39,492 nucleotides of DNA from Candidatus Falkowiibacteriota bacterium (GCA_018693855.1 JABHMO010000046.1:1-39492); one strand, 5' to 3'. Positions 26,934 through 35,918 are shown, counted from the first letter of the stretch. Notes: generated by a model from the sequence alone, not told the origin. Numbers and translations are program-made.

Positions 26934-27152
26934 ATGAAGCTACTTTGAATTTTTATCGTTGTATTGTTTGCGACGTGTTTGATGTGGGGAGCATTGTTGC
27001 TGACGTTGTCGTCGAGTGAGCATTAGGCTCGTACATCCTTCACTCTGTTTTTCACAAGAAACTCAGAGGTGTATCGAGGGATGGGTCTGGCTGGCGTAAT
27101 TCTGGCTTTGACATATCTTGCCCTGGAGCCATATTTTGGGACCAAAAAATAA
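26934..27152 (+). pseudogene. Two-TM small protein frame interrupted by in-frame TGA and TAG
   Basis: SD AAGGAGAGATTC-ATG; frame MKLL*IFIVVLFATCLMWGALLLTLSSSEH*ARTSFTLFFTRNSEVYRGMGLAGVILALTYLALEPYFGTKK*. Confidence 0.6.
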
Positions 27153-27178
27153 GACCTCTCTTCGTCGAGCGGTCTTTT
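27151..27178 (+). terminator. Intrinsic terminator
   Basis: AAGACC-tctcttcgtcgagc-GGTCTTTT. Confidence 0.7.
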
Positions 27179-27196
27179 GAATAGGGAAATAATCTT

Positions 27197-27218
27197 AAAT
27201 GTTCCACGTGGAACATTT
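27197..27218. promoter_or_regulatory. parS-like palindrome
   Basis: AAATGTTCCACGTGGAACATTT. Confidence 0.8.
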
Positions 27219-27317
27219 GAATAAAAATGTGCGACTCAATATTCCTTTGTTAAATTAAACAAAAAGACTGGAAGTGAAGATTTAGCAAAAACAAAAAATC
27301 TGCAGAAACGCAGATTT

Positions 27318-27536
27318 TTATTGAATTTCGAAGATTTTCTCTCGTGAGGTTTTGCCGGCAATTATTGATATATTCGATTTGGCTGTTTTGAAATATTTAC
27401 TTAAAAGTTTGATTACCTCGTCATTTGCTTTGCCTTTTTTGGGCGAAACAGTCACCTTTGCAGTAAAAATGTGGTCAGATATGCGCATTATTTCATTTTT
27501 CGATGTATTTGGTTTGACTTTTACATTAATTCTCAT
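27318..27536 (-). CDS. DUF167/YggU-family protein
   Basis: MRINVKVKPNTSKNEI...TVSPKKGKANDEVIKLLSKYF...GKTSREKIFEI. Confidence 0.88.
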   Translation of the reverse strand: MRINVKVKPNTSKNEIMRISDHIFTAKVTVSPKKGKANDEVIKLLSKYFKTAKSNISIIAGKTSREKIFEIQ

Positions 27537-27537
27537 G

Positions 27538-28371
27538 TTATTTAATGTTTTTACTAGTCCAAGCAAGTTCAAAAATCATTCTCATCATGTCGGCTACTGT
27601 TTTTTCTTCGATAATAACACTGATAAGGACATCTTTCTGAAAATTTATTATAGAAACTTTGTTTTCTCCGTAAATCGTAATATCACAATTAAATGGAAAA
27701 TTTTCTTTTGGAATATATTTTGTCTTTGGAATGAATTTTTTTTCAATCCCAACGTAAACTTGTTTGTCGTATGTTTCGCTGAATTGTGCGTCAGGAAAAA
27801 GTGCTCTCGTTGTAATTTTGTTTTTTTGTTTTTTTCTTATGTATTTTGACACAAATTCCCTTGGCAAGGAGGGAATTAAGGCCTCAACGTTGCTTACGCC
27901 AAGCATTTCGTAGGGCTTCTCTTGAGAAACATGATCTTCGTATACGTCAAGCACTCCCTTAATTCCTTCAAAATATCTTACGCGCGGTTTATGTGGAACT
28001 AGGTTAAATAAACCTTCAATTTCTGGAAGGATCATTTTTGCTTTTTGTTCAGCCTCTTTGGCTCGACGAATCTGCATTTTTGTATAATTAATCAATTTTT
28101 TTGGTGGTTCAACCTGATAGCAACGCTTGCCTTTTTGTTCGCTTTCAGTCACAAGTCCCTTGACTGCGAGATCTGTTAGAATGTGATAAACAGTTGTTCT
28201 ATTTAATTTTGTGGTGGCTGCTATTTTAGAAGGAAAAGCTCTGCCAAATTCTAGTACTGCCGCATATACTAATGCGGCTTTTTTTGATAGTCCTATACTT
28301 AGTAGCTCTTTTGTTAATTTCTCATTATTGTCCATATAAATAATTGTATTACATTCTTGTTGTTTTGTCAA
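27538..28371 (-). CDS. TrmB-family transcriptional regulator
   Basis: LGRAFPSKIAATTKLNRTTVYHILTDLAVKGLV; similar layout to 22256-23044. Confidence 0.88.
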   Translation of the reverse strand: MTKQQECNTIIYMDNNEKLTKELLSIGLSKKAALVYAAVLEFGRAFPSKIAATTKLNRTTVYHILTDLAVKGLVTESEQKGKRCYQVEPPKKLINYTKMQIRRAKEAEQKAKMILPEIEGLFNLVPHKPRVRYFEGIKGVLDVYEDHVSQEKPYEMLGVSNVEALIPSLPREFVSKYIRKKQKNKITTRALFPDAQFSETYDKQVYVGIEKKFIPKTKYIPKENFPFNCDITIYGENKVSIINFQKDVLISVIIEEKTVADMMRMIFELAWTSKNIK

Positions 28372-28524
28372 TTTTAATGCACATATCGTTCTTGTTTGTT
28401 TTGAGTTAATTCAATTTTAGCGTAAATAGTGAGGCTTTCTTGACGAACAAAAAACACAAAAACGCTAATTCGTGGTATTGTGTGCATGTAAGTTGAAATT
28501 CAATTAACCTGCAAGGAGGATTCC

Positions 28525-28959
28525 ATGAAAGAGCTGGTTGGAAAAATTTTGTTTAAGTCAAAGGAGTTCCAGGACGGTCTTGAAAGGGAGCGCTTTTGGA
28601 GCAGAAGAGCGGGTGCTGAGCAAGTGATGAAGCTTGTCATTGAGAAATTTGGTGGCTTTTATCCTTTGTCTCCGGGGTGCACTTGCTATCACGACAAAGA
28701 GGAAACAACGCTCTATTTCAAACGAGTGTTTGACTTGGCTCACTCCCTGGGATTCTCAGACGAAGAAATTCGCGAGGGTATTTTAGAGATTGAGAACATG
28801 AACACGCGATGGAAACATGCCAGTCACCGTTTCGAGCATGAAGAGCAAAGGGAGATTGACCCAATTAATCCAAAAGATTGGTCGGGACATAGGATTTGTT
28901 TTTCCAACGACGACGCAATTCGCTTCCTTCTCGATCTATTGGAGTGTCGATCCAAGTAA
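28525..28959 (+). CDS. Orphan protein of unknown function
   Basis: ORF with GCAAGGAGGATTCC SD. Confidence 0.75.
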   Translation: MKELVGKILFKSKEFQDGLERERFWSRRAGAEQVMKLVIEKFGGFYPLSPGCTCYHDKEETTLYFKRVFDLAHSLGFSDEEIREGILEIENMNTRWKHASHRFEHEEQREIDPINPKDWSGHRICFSNDDAIRFLLDLLECRSK

Positions 28960-29075
28960 AATGCTTCGGCACACCCCGGCGCAAGTCTCACTCACTTGCG
29001 CCACTCACCGGAGCTGTTGATTTGATCGACGATTGCGGTGGGATGATTCGTTAACAACATGAAAGGAGAAATCCC

Positions 29076-29702
29076 ATGAAAGTTTTAGTAATCGACGACA
29101 GCCCTCTGAATCAGGAGTCTGCCCGTCAGACCATCACGGATCACGACTTGACGGTCGTGGGTACGTATGACGAAGCGTATGACTTGCTTCTCGTGTCTTT
29201 TCACGGAAGGCCTCAGTGTAATGAGCCCTTTGAAGTAGTCTTGACCGATTTACTCATGCCGGCTGGTTCTCGTAATCAGTGTGGTCCTGGAAAGGAGTTT
29301 GTCGGTCAGGAAATGCCGGTCGGTTTCGCTTTGGCACTCAATGCAGTTTTGCATGGTGCCAAATATGTTGGAGTGGTGTCCATGGGAGAACACCATCATC
29401 ATCCGGCATTGGCGATGTTGGATCGGCTTGGTTCTTATGGGGGCTGGAATGATCGCAGTCCGACTGGTCCAACCCCAGTTCGTTTCAATATGAACGGAGC
29501 CAAGGTCGGTTTCTTCCCGTTGTGGGGCGGGCGAATTCAGGTTGAGGGGTTTGCTTGTCCTGCCTGTAATGGGGAAGGTGAATGCCGGGTTCACGACAAT
29601 GCGGACGGCACGGTCAATTGGGATTATGGAAAGGATTGGGGAAAAATCCTAACCCATTTGATCAATTCGCCGGTAGAACCCGATGGCTACGTCCTTAGCT
29701 AA
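29076..29702 (+). CDS. Response-regulator-receiver-like protein with CxxC segment
   Basis: MKVLVIDDSPLNQES...VVLTDLLMPAG; CPACNGEGECRVH; SD AAAGGAGAAATCCC. Confidence 0.7.
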   Translation: MKVLVIDDSPLNQESARQTITDHDLTVVGTYDEAYDLLLVSFHGRPQCNEPFEVVLTDLLMPAGSRNQCGPGKEFVGQEMPVGFALALNAVLHGAKYVGVVSMGEHHHHPALAMLDRLGSYGGWNDRSPTGPTPVRFNMNGAKVGFFPLWGGRIQVEGFACPACNGEGECRVHDNADGTVNWDYGKDWGKILTHLINSPVEPDGYVLS

Positions 29703-29747
29703 GCGCACATAGGAAGCAAGCATTGCACTTACTTGTTTCCTCAAATA

Positions 29748-29782
29748 AAAGTCCTGACAGCACGTGTCAGGACTTTTCATTT
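29748..29782 (+). terminator. Intrinsic terminator
   Basis: AAAGTCCTGACAgcacgTGTCAGGACTTTT. Confidence 0.85.
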
Positions 29783-29790
29783 TTATAAAT

Positions 29791-30555
29791 TTATTTTATT
29801 AGGTTCAATAACTTTTTCTCGATCTTCCCATTAGTTGCCAAAATATCATTTGATTTGATTGTCCAGTCTTTTCCTTTCAAGTCAGAGACTTTACCACCTG
29901 CTTCACGAACAAGAATTGTTCCTGCGGCTACGTCCCAGCTTTTTACTCCGGGAATTACTATTGCGTCAGTGATTCCTCGTGCAACGTAAGCGCATTCAAT
30001 AGCAGCAGAACCTAGCTGTCTGAAGTCTCGGGCAGTCTTTTTTAGTTTCCCGTAAAAGTTTATTGCTGAATTAAGAGCCGTTAACTTATTTCCATGACAG
30101 AATGTTAAGAACGTATCTTTTATATCGGAAGTTTTTGAAACTTTGATTCGTTTTCCGTCTACGAATGCTCCTTTTCCTTTTTCCGCATAGTAGAGTTCAT
30201 CCAGGATAGGTATATAGACAACACCCATGACAACTTCGTTTTTGTAAGCTAGACCAATTGAAACTGAGAATAGGGGATTGTGCATGAAAAAGTTTGTTGT
30301 GCCGTCTAGTGGATCGATGATCCAGAGGTAGTCTGATTTCTTTTTGTTTCGCCCGGATTCTTCTGCGAGGATTGCGTGATCGGGGAACTGTTCATTAATT
30401 CCTGAGATAATAATTTTCTCAGCAAGTTTATCAGCTGTAGTCACAATCTCGTGTTTTGATTTTAGTTGAGTTGTGAATTGTCGAGAATAAAATAGTCTTT
30501 TTAATTCTTTACCTGCTTGTTTTGATGTAGATTTTGCAAGTTGAAGTGCTGTCAT
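29791..30555 (-). CDS. Inositol monophosphatase family protein
   Basis: ILAEESG, LWIIDPLDGTTNFFMHNPLFSVSIGL, VKSWDVAAGTILVREAGGKVSDL. Confidence 0.93.
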   Translation of the reverse strand: MTALQLAKSTSKQAGKELKRLFYSRQFTTQLKSKHEIVTTADKLAEKIIISGINEQFPDHAILAEESGRNKKKSDYLWIIDPLDGTTNFFMHNPLFSVSIGLAYKNEVVMGVVYIPILDELYYAEKGKGAFVDGKRIKVSKTSDIKDTFLTFCHGNKLTALNSAINFYGKLKKTARDFRQLGSAAIECAYVARGITDAIVIPGVKSWDVAAGTILVREAGGKVSDLKGKDWTIKSNDILATNGKIEKKLLNLIK

Positions 30556-30608
30556 AGTATTTTTTGTTAATGTTTATTCGTGGGGAATAAGTTTCGAACT
30601 CCGTTCGA

Positions 30609-30634
30609 CTTACTTTTTGTATCCAAAAAGTAAG
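30609..30634. repeat. Perfect 11-bp hairpin
   Basis: CTTACTTTTTG-tatc-CAAAAAGTAAG. Confidence 0.8.
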
Positions 30635-30642
30635 CAAAAAGA

Positions 30643-30713
30643 TTTGGGGGTGAATAATTCGCGGAGCATTGTTTTATTCCGTGGTTCTATTTGGGGCGAA
30701 ATTCACCCCCAAA
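30643..30713. repeat. 13-bp inverted repeat
   Basis: TTTGGGGGTGAAT...ATTCACCCCCAAA. Confidence 0.8.
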
Positions 30714-30960
30714 CCCCCGATTCTATTGTCGTCTTATCAACTAGATAACTTGATAATGTTTTCGGCATCGTCCTATCAATGTCACTCCGGACACGCCTGC
30801 CCACCGTAGTTTTCTGAATGAATGTGGGATCCGGAGTTTGGCCAGATGAAGGGCCGTATTGTGTTTCTCTCTTATGTCAGTCCAATCACATTTGTAAATT
30901 TGCCTGCCTTGCCGAAGTTTCTAACGTAGGCAGGTGACTAATTTGTAATTTTGTGTTGAA

Positions 30961-31566
30961 TTATTCGAATAAAGTGACATCCCCTTTACCTTGTCTAACG
31001 ATGACGGGGGAGTCAGTTGAAAAGTCTATCACTGTTGAAGGATCGTTTTCTAGAATTCCTGCGTCGACTATAAGATCAGCTTGATCGCCAAACAGTTTCT
31101 CAATTTCAAGAGGATCTGAAAAGTGTGGTTCTCCTGTCACGTTAATTGAAGTAGAAATGATTGGGTTGCCAAGTAGTTTAGTTATTTCTAAACAAATTTT
31201 ATTGTCAGGAATTCTAATGGCAACAGTTTTTTTATTTGGAATTAATTGTTTTGGGACGAGTTTTGTTGCTTTGAAGATAAAAGTGAACGGTCCAGGCAGA
31301 GCTCGTTTCATCATTTTGTAAGCATTGTCTGGTACGATTGCGTACTTAGAAACTTCTTTCAAGTCGGGTACGATAAAGCTGAATCCAGATGCTTTTTTCT
31401 TTTTAATTTTGTAAATTCTATCAATTGCTTCTTTGCAAAAAATATCGCAACCAAACCCATAGATTGTGTCAGTTGGATATGCTATAACCCCACAGTTTTT
31501 CAGAATATCTACAGTTTGTTTAATTTTAGGGTATTCTGGATTGTTTTGGTCTATTTCTATTAACAT
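30961..31566 (-). CDS. Sua5/YciO/YrdC family threonylcarbamoyl-AMP synthase
   Basis: GVIAYPTDTIYGFGCD, KKKASGFSFI, PGPFTFIFKA, ISTSINVTGEP. Confidence 0.93.
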   Translation of the reverse strand: MLIEIDQNNPEYPKIKQTVDILKNCGVIAYPTDTIYGFGCDIFCKEAIDRIYKIKKKKASGFSFIVPDLKEVSKYAIVPDNAYKMMKRALPGPFTFIFKATKLVPKQLIPNKKTVAIRIPDNKICLEITKLLGNPIISTSINVTGEPHFSDPLEIEKLFGDQADLIVDAGILENDPSTVIDFSTDSPVIVRQGKGDVTLFE

Positions 31567-31592
31567 ATTGACTAAATTTAGTTATTATGATA
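31564..31592 (+). promoter_or_regulatory. sigma70-type promoter
   Basis: TTGACT-17-TATAAT upstream of 31620. Confidence 0.75.
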
Positions 31593-31619
31593 TAATCTTT
31601 TATTGTATAACCCTAGCTG

Positions 31620-31961
31620 ATGGAGGGATTCATGAAATTGATTTTCAGGGAAGACGAAGCTCGTATGCTTCGCGCAAAAAAGATCCGGTTCTGTGTTCGC
31701 TGTGTCCTTTTTCTTATTCTGCTTGTGCTTGTATTCTACGCTGGCGAAGTCAGAATGGCAAGCTTGAAGGTCGAGAGCGAAGCTCTTCGTCCATTGATGG
31801 ATCAAGTCGTCCCGAATATGACGGTGGAGGCGAAGTGCCGTTTCATTGCACAACGCGACGAGATCTTGCGACAGAATCGTTGTTACGGCTTCGTCGGTTA
31901 CCGGTGGGCGATGATTAACGGTGAGTTGGAGGTCGATGGATTTATCGCCTGTCTGCCATAA
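31620..31961 (+). CDS. Small single-TM orphan protein
   Basis: 113-aa ORF; terminator AGCCGCTTT...AAAGCGGTTTTT at 31982-32014. Confidence 0.65.
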   Translation: MEGFMKLIFREDEARMLRAKKIRFCVRCVLFLILLVLVFYAGEVRMASLKVESEALRPLMDQVVPNMTVEAKCRFIAQRDEILRQNRCYGFVGYRWAMINGELEVDGFIACLP

Positions 31962-32073
31962 CTCGCACAACATGCAAAGAAAGCCGCTTTTGCTCTCAGG
32001 TGAAAGCGGTTTTTGATTAAAATTTAAATATATTTGTTAGCCGATAATCCGCATTCTCGGCTAATAAATATAT

Positions 32074-32571
32074 TTAGATCAATTCCAAAATCTTCAAATC
32101 CAACTTCCTCGTTTTCGTATCATAAACCGCGAAGCTAGCCTTTTGAAACATACCCGCAAGTGTTCCGGGATTGGCAATGTAGGTATTCTCAACTTTTTTC
32201 ATCCATGGTACATGGCTGTGTCCGTAAAATACAAGATCAAACTTTCCTTCTTCAGCAATCTTTTTCGCTTTGTCTGGATAATGAGTTACCAGTATTTTAA
32301 TACTCTCAATTTTAATTGCTAATTCATCTTCCTTTATTGTTATTTTGTGTCTCTTGGCAAATTTTTTCATCGTTTCATCATCAGCATGTACGTTCCCGTA
32401 AACTCCATAAAGTTTTCCTTTAAATCTTTTCCGATACAATTCTAAAACACTTGGTGCACACCAATCACCGCAGTGTATAATACTTTCGATTTTGTGTCGA
32501 TTGCACCAACTTAGAAATTTCTTAATATTAACCAAGTTATCGTGCGAATCTGAGCAGATTGCAACGTTCAT
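32074..32571 (-). CDS. YfcE/MJ0936-type metallophosphodiesterase
   Basis: ICSDSHDN, IHCGDWC, VYGNVHADD, VFYGHSHVP, IANPGTLAGM. Confidence 0.92.
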   Translation of the reverse strand: MNVAICSDSHDNLVNIKKFLSWCNRHKIESIIHCGDWCAPSVLELYRKRFKGKLYGVYGNVHADDETMKKFAKRHKITIKEDELAIKIESIKILVTHYPDKAKKIAEEGKFDLVFYGHSHVPWMKKVENTYIANPGTLAGMFQKASFAVYDTKTRKLDLKILELI

Positions 32572-32662
32572 ATATACGTTGACAGTTAGGTTTTAGTAAT
32601 GTAATATTCTGTTCATAGTATAGATAGCTTTGTTCACGAACAAATTAAGAAGGAGCATCTCA

Positions 32663-32989
32663 ATGCAAATCAACGTTTTCAAGGTTAAAGATCCAAAAAC
32701 CGGGAAATGGATCTATGCTTATTCTGTTTCAAGTCTAATGCGTTATCCTCAAACATTCTTAAATTTTCCACCAAATCATGAATTGTATAGCGTTGCCTCT
32801 TACGTCAAGGCTTATCTCTATGACAATGCGGTTGATTCTACAGGATCAGAGGCTAAAATTAGCTTTGATCTTTTTACTACGATTTTGTGGATAAGAGATA
32901 AGTTCCACAACGGTGCAATTTGCAGAAAATTGAATTGGTTTGAGCGACGTGCGTTTTGTCGTTATTTCTGCAACAGAAACTCTCGCTAA
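32663..32989 (+). CDS. Orphan small protein
   Basis: GAAGGAGCATCTCA SD; promoter TTGACA-17-TAATAT at about 32580; terminator 33006-33032. Confidence 0.7.
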   Translation: MQINVFKVKDPKTGKWIYAYSVSSLMRYPQTFLNFPPNHELYSVASYVKAYLYDNAVDSTGSEAKISFDLFTTILWIRDKFHNGAICRKLNWFERRAFCRYFCNRNSR

Positions 32990-33108
32990 CGTTTTTCTTG
33001 TTTCGCCGACATCACTGTCGGCGGTTTTAATTATATAAATGTTGACAGATTTATTTGTAGCGTGTAAGATTATTTATTGGTTGTTAATAAACGAACAAGG
33101 AGAAACCA

Positions 33109-33384
33109 ATGGAAGATTTTTGGGGAACATTGACAATGGTTCTTGCTTTAGCGATGGTTTTCATAGCAATCCCAAGTCAGATCATTAAGAATCACAAAGT
33201 GAAACAGTGCGGACCAAATTTCATCATGGTTACCATACCATTGGCAATATTTATTTCTAGAACTTGTTATGCGTACTGTATTGAGTCTTGGTACATTTTT
33301 ATCCCAGACTTTGTGGGTGCTATTGCTTCCGTGCTTTTGTTTACGCAGTACTTCGTATACCGTAAGACGGGGAATTTGTCATGA
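33109..33384 (+). CDS. PQ-loop/SemiSWEET-like three-TM protein
   Basis: IPSQIIKNHKVKQCGPNFIMVTIPLAIFISRTCYAY...PDFVGAIASVLLFTQYFVYRK; promoter TTGACA-17-TAAGAT. Confidence 0.55.
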   Translation: MEDFWGTLTMVLALAMVFIAIPSQIIKNHKVKQCGPNFIMVTIPLAIFISRTCYAYCIESWYIFIPDFVGAIASVLLFTQYFVYRKTGNLS

Positions 33385-33515
33385 CAGAGCAAACTAGAAC
33401 CCTTGGCGATTTTAAATTACTCTGTGTTTTTGTTACGTGTTACGTGATTCGTGTTACGTGACTAATATGTGGACAAATCCTGTTCAACCCAACTAAACTA
33501 CGCTATAATAAAAAT

Positions 33516-33687
33516 ACCAAGCTATTGTTTTCACCCCTTCACTAATATCACCGAGGAAAAGGGAAAATGGGTGACTAGGCAAAAGCACAATTAAATAGCA
33601 AGTCGCTGAAAAACCTCATCCTTCACGGATGTCAGCGACGCGCACAATAATGGACGTTAGCTTCACGAGCCGACGTTCGTTTTTTTT
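33516..33687 (+). ncRNA. Candidate structured ncRNA, class not recognised
   Basis: TATAAT at 33504; closing helix GCTATT/AATAGC; hairpin GTCGCTGA...TCAGCGAC; terminator GGACGTTAGCT-tcacg-AGCCGACGTTCGTTTTTTTT. Confidence 0.65.
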
Positions 33688-34195
33688 ATTCTTCCAACCA
33701 TTTATCTAATTCCGCAAATATTTTATCATCAAACTCTTTTGGTTTGAATTTAAGAATTGCTCTAGCATTTCTTTTGCAGTACTCGATCTGTTCAGGATAG
33801 TTTTGTTGAGTGTACCATTTGAAACTGTCTAGGATGTCAGTAGTTTTTATAATTAAGGCGTCCTCTCCTTCACTTACACATCTTTTTATCAGTTCATCTG
33901 TTTTTTCTTGCTGATCTTTTATCAAATCGTCTTTACTGTTTGCTAAAATTAATTTTAAGATCTGTTTCCCGAATTTTTCTTCCACGATTTCAGCTGTTAC
34001 ATCAGACCATTCGATAACATCGTGTAAAAATCCCGCCATTACGATGTTTTCATTGTAATTATGTTCATAAAGATAAACTCCAACTCTAATATCGTGAAAC
34101 ATAACCGCTTTTCGGCTATCACTATCCGTAATTGGAAAATTTTCCGTCATGAATCGTATTGCTTCTTCGACTTTTATGTTTAGGGCGATGTTCAT
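33686..34195 (-). CDS. HD-domain phosphohydrolase
   Basis: MAGFLHDVIEWSDVTAEIVEEKFG. Confidence 0.8.
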   Translation of the reverse strand: MNIALNIKVEEAIRFMTENFPITDSDSRKAVMFHDIRVGVYLYEHNYNENIVMAGFLHDVIEWSDVTAEIVEEKFGKQILKLILANSKDDLIKDQQEKTDELIKRCVSEGEDALIIKTTDILDSFKWYTQQNYPEQIEYCKRNARAILKFKPKEFDDKIFAELDKWLEE

Positions 34196-34196
34196 A

Positions 34197-35075
34197 TTAT
34201 TTGAGTTTATTCTTTCTGTTTCTGATCATGCTAACTATCTCTTTATATATTATAATGAAAAAATTTCTTTCTACAACTAATTCTTTTTCAATTCTAGTGA
34301 CCTTTTTCCCATTTACGATTTCATAACATTCAAGTTCTACGGTTCCGTCACTGTTTATTATTTTGTCTTGCCAATAATCATGGTATTTGTCTTTTGACAT
34401 GGACATTTCTTCGTTTATTATTTTGAAGGTTTCGGTGTCTGCGTGACTAATTTTGTTTGCGTCTTTGTAGATGGCATTTTTGTCTTTTGCGTAGTATCCA
34501 GTGCCTAAAACCTGAAAGGTGTCCTTATCCGCACCTTTGACAAGTTCTTTGCCCGAGTATACGTGGTATTTGTCTTTTGCATATAGATTTTTCAGGTATA
34601 CAAAAGTTTGCGAATCTGCCTCTTTTAGTATTTGGCCTGTGAAGTAAACATGGTTTTTGTCTTTTGTGTATCCTGATGATAAAACCTCAAAACTATCAGC
34701 GTCAGCATTTTCTATTGGTGTGCGCCAGTAATAGATGTTATTTTTGTCCCCTGTGTTTGCAGATTCAAGTAATTGAAAAGTCGCTGGGTTTGCGCCTTTT
34801 AATTTTATGCTATGCCAATAGACATGATTTTTATCTTTTGCAATGCTTGCTTTTTCGCCGCTTTCTTCTAGTATCTCAAATGTTGAGACATCTGCTCCTT
34901 TTATTTTTTGTGCATAGTAAACATTGTTTTTGTCTTTTGCGTACAACCATTTTATCACAGTGAATGTTTCGTAATCAGCCTCCTTCACGATTTTGTCTTT
35001 ATACCCCTTTTCTGTCCATGTGTGAAAGTATATATTATTGTCATCTTTTAGATAACCATTCCCTAGTTCTTTCAT
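34197..35075 (-). CDS. DKNYY-repeat protein
   Basis: Repeated YAKDKNNVYY / KDKNHVYW / KDKYHVY ...GAD..TF units. Confidence 0.88.
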   Translation of the reverse strand: MKELGNGYLKDDNNIYFHTWTEKGYKDKIVKEADYETFTVIKWLYAKDKNNVYYAQKIKGADVSTFEILEESGEKASIAKDKNHVYWHSIKLKGANPATFQLLESANTGDKNNIYYWRTPIENADADSFEVLSSGYTKDKNHVYFTGQILKEADSQTFVYLKNLYAKDKYHVYSGKELVKGADKDTFQVLGTGYYAKDKNAIYKDANKISHADTETFKIINEEMSMSKDKYHDYWQDKIINSDGTVELECYEIVNGKKVTRIEKELVVERNFFIIIYKEIVSMIRNRKNKLK

Positions 35076-35105
35076 AGGAGTTAGTGATTAAATTTTGTAT
35101 TTTTG

Positions 35106-35918
35106 TTAATACTCAATTTTTATAGTGTCACTATCTAAATATTTGCCCTTTGATATGCTCAATTTTATTTTTTGAGTTGATGATATCCCCATGGTTTCAC
35201 CATCATTCAAGGTTACATCAGAACTAATTACATAATGTGCTAAATTATATGTCATCTCACTCAGTTCACTCATCGTATGCTCTGAGTCCAGGACCTCCAT
35301 TTCCATTTTTCCAAAATCAGCAATGCCGTATGTATAAATTGATTGTTTTTCGTTTTCCTTTCTTAAACCAAAATATATCCAAATATAGAGTGGTAATTTT
35401 TCAGGAGACATTTTTTCTACGGTTTCCATGTACATGTCTTTTTTTAATACAAGTGTTCTTGCTCCAATATATATTCCAATAGCTTTGCTATTATTCATTA
35501 CCGTTGAAGCTATCTTGCTAAACAGAAAGTTTTCTAGAATAGGATTTCGTCTTACCTTCATTACTGATAGTATGATATGTCCTTTATGCTTGGAAACTTC
35601 ATTAACACCATTTTTCCAGAAGTAGTTATATTTTACGACTTCTTCAACTTCGTTTCCTGGAACTGGTGCAGGCATATATGCAATTGCAATCATGTATCCA
35701 TTGATATCAAAAACCGATGTTCCATTGTCGGATTTTATGTCTTTGGCTTGTAAGCCCCATTTATTTTTTAACTCACTGATTACATTATCAAAATCCAATG
35801 AATCCAATTCTTCTAAAAGAATCATACCCAAGATTGAAGAGCTAGACTTTGTCTCGTTTTTCTCTCCTTTTATTGGGTTGCTTTGAAACAATTTATTAAA
35901 AAAACTCATAATGTTCAC
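35106..35918 (-). CDS. DUF4261-like protein
   Basis: MILLEELDSLD...YMIAIAYMPAPVP...KHKGHIILSVM...AIGIYIGARTLV. Confidence 0.6.
   Translation of the reverse strand: MNIMSFFNKLFQSNPIKGEKNETKSSSSILGMILLEELDSLDFDNVISELKNKWGLQAKDIKSDNGTSVFDINGYMIAIAYMPAPVPGNEVEEVVKYNYFWKNGVNEVSKHKGHIILSVMKVRRNPILENFLFSKIASTVMNNSKAIGIYIGARTLVLKKDMYMETVEKMSPEKLPLYIWIYFGLRKENEKQSIYTYGIADFGKMEMEVLDSEHTMSELSEMTYNLAHYVISSDVTLNDGETMGISSTQKIKLSISKGKYLDSDTIKIEY

Noticed and set aside
26946-27026. Alternative genetic code (TGA or TAG recoded)
   Set aside because: TGA terminates ruvB and the 33109 gene, and TAG terminates pnp and rnc, so genome-wide recoding is not supported
28979-29003. GGCGCAAGT-ctcactc-ACTTGCGCC hairpin as terminator
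   Set aside because: No T-tract follows; kept as an unassigned hairpin only
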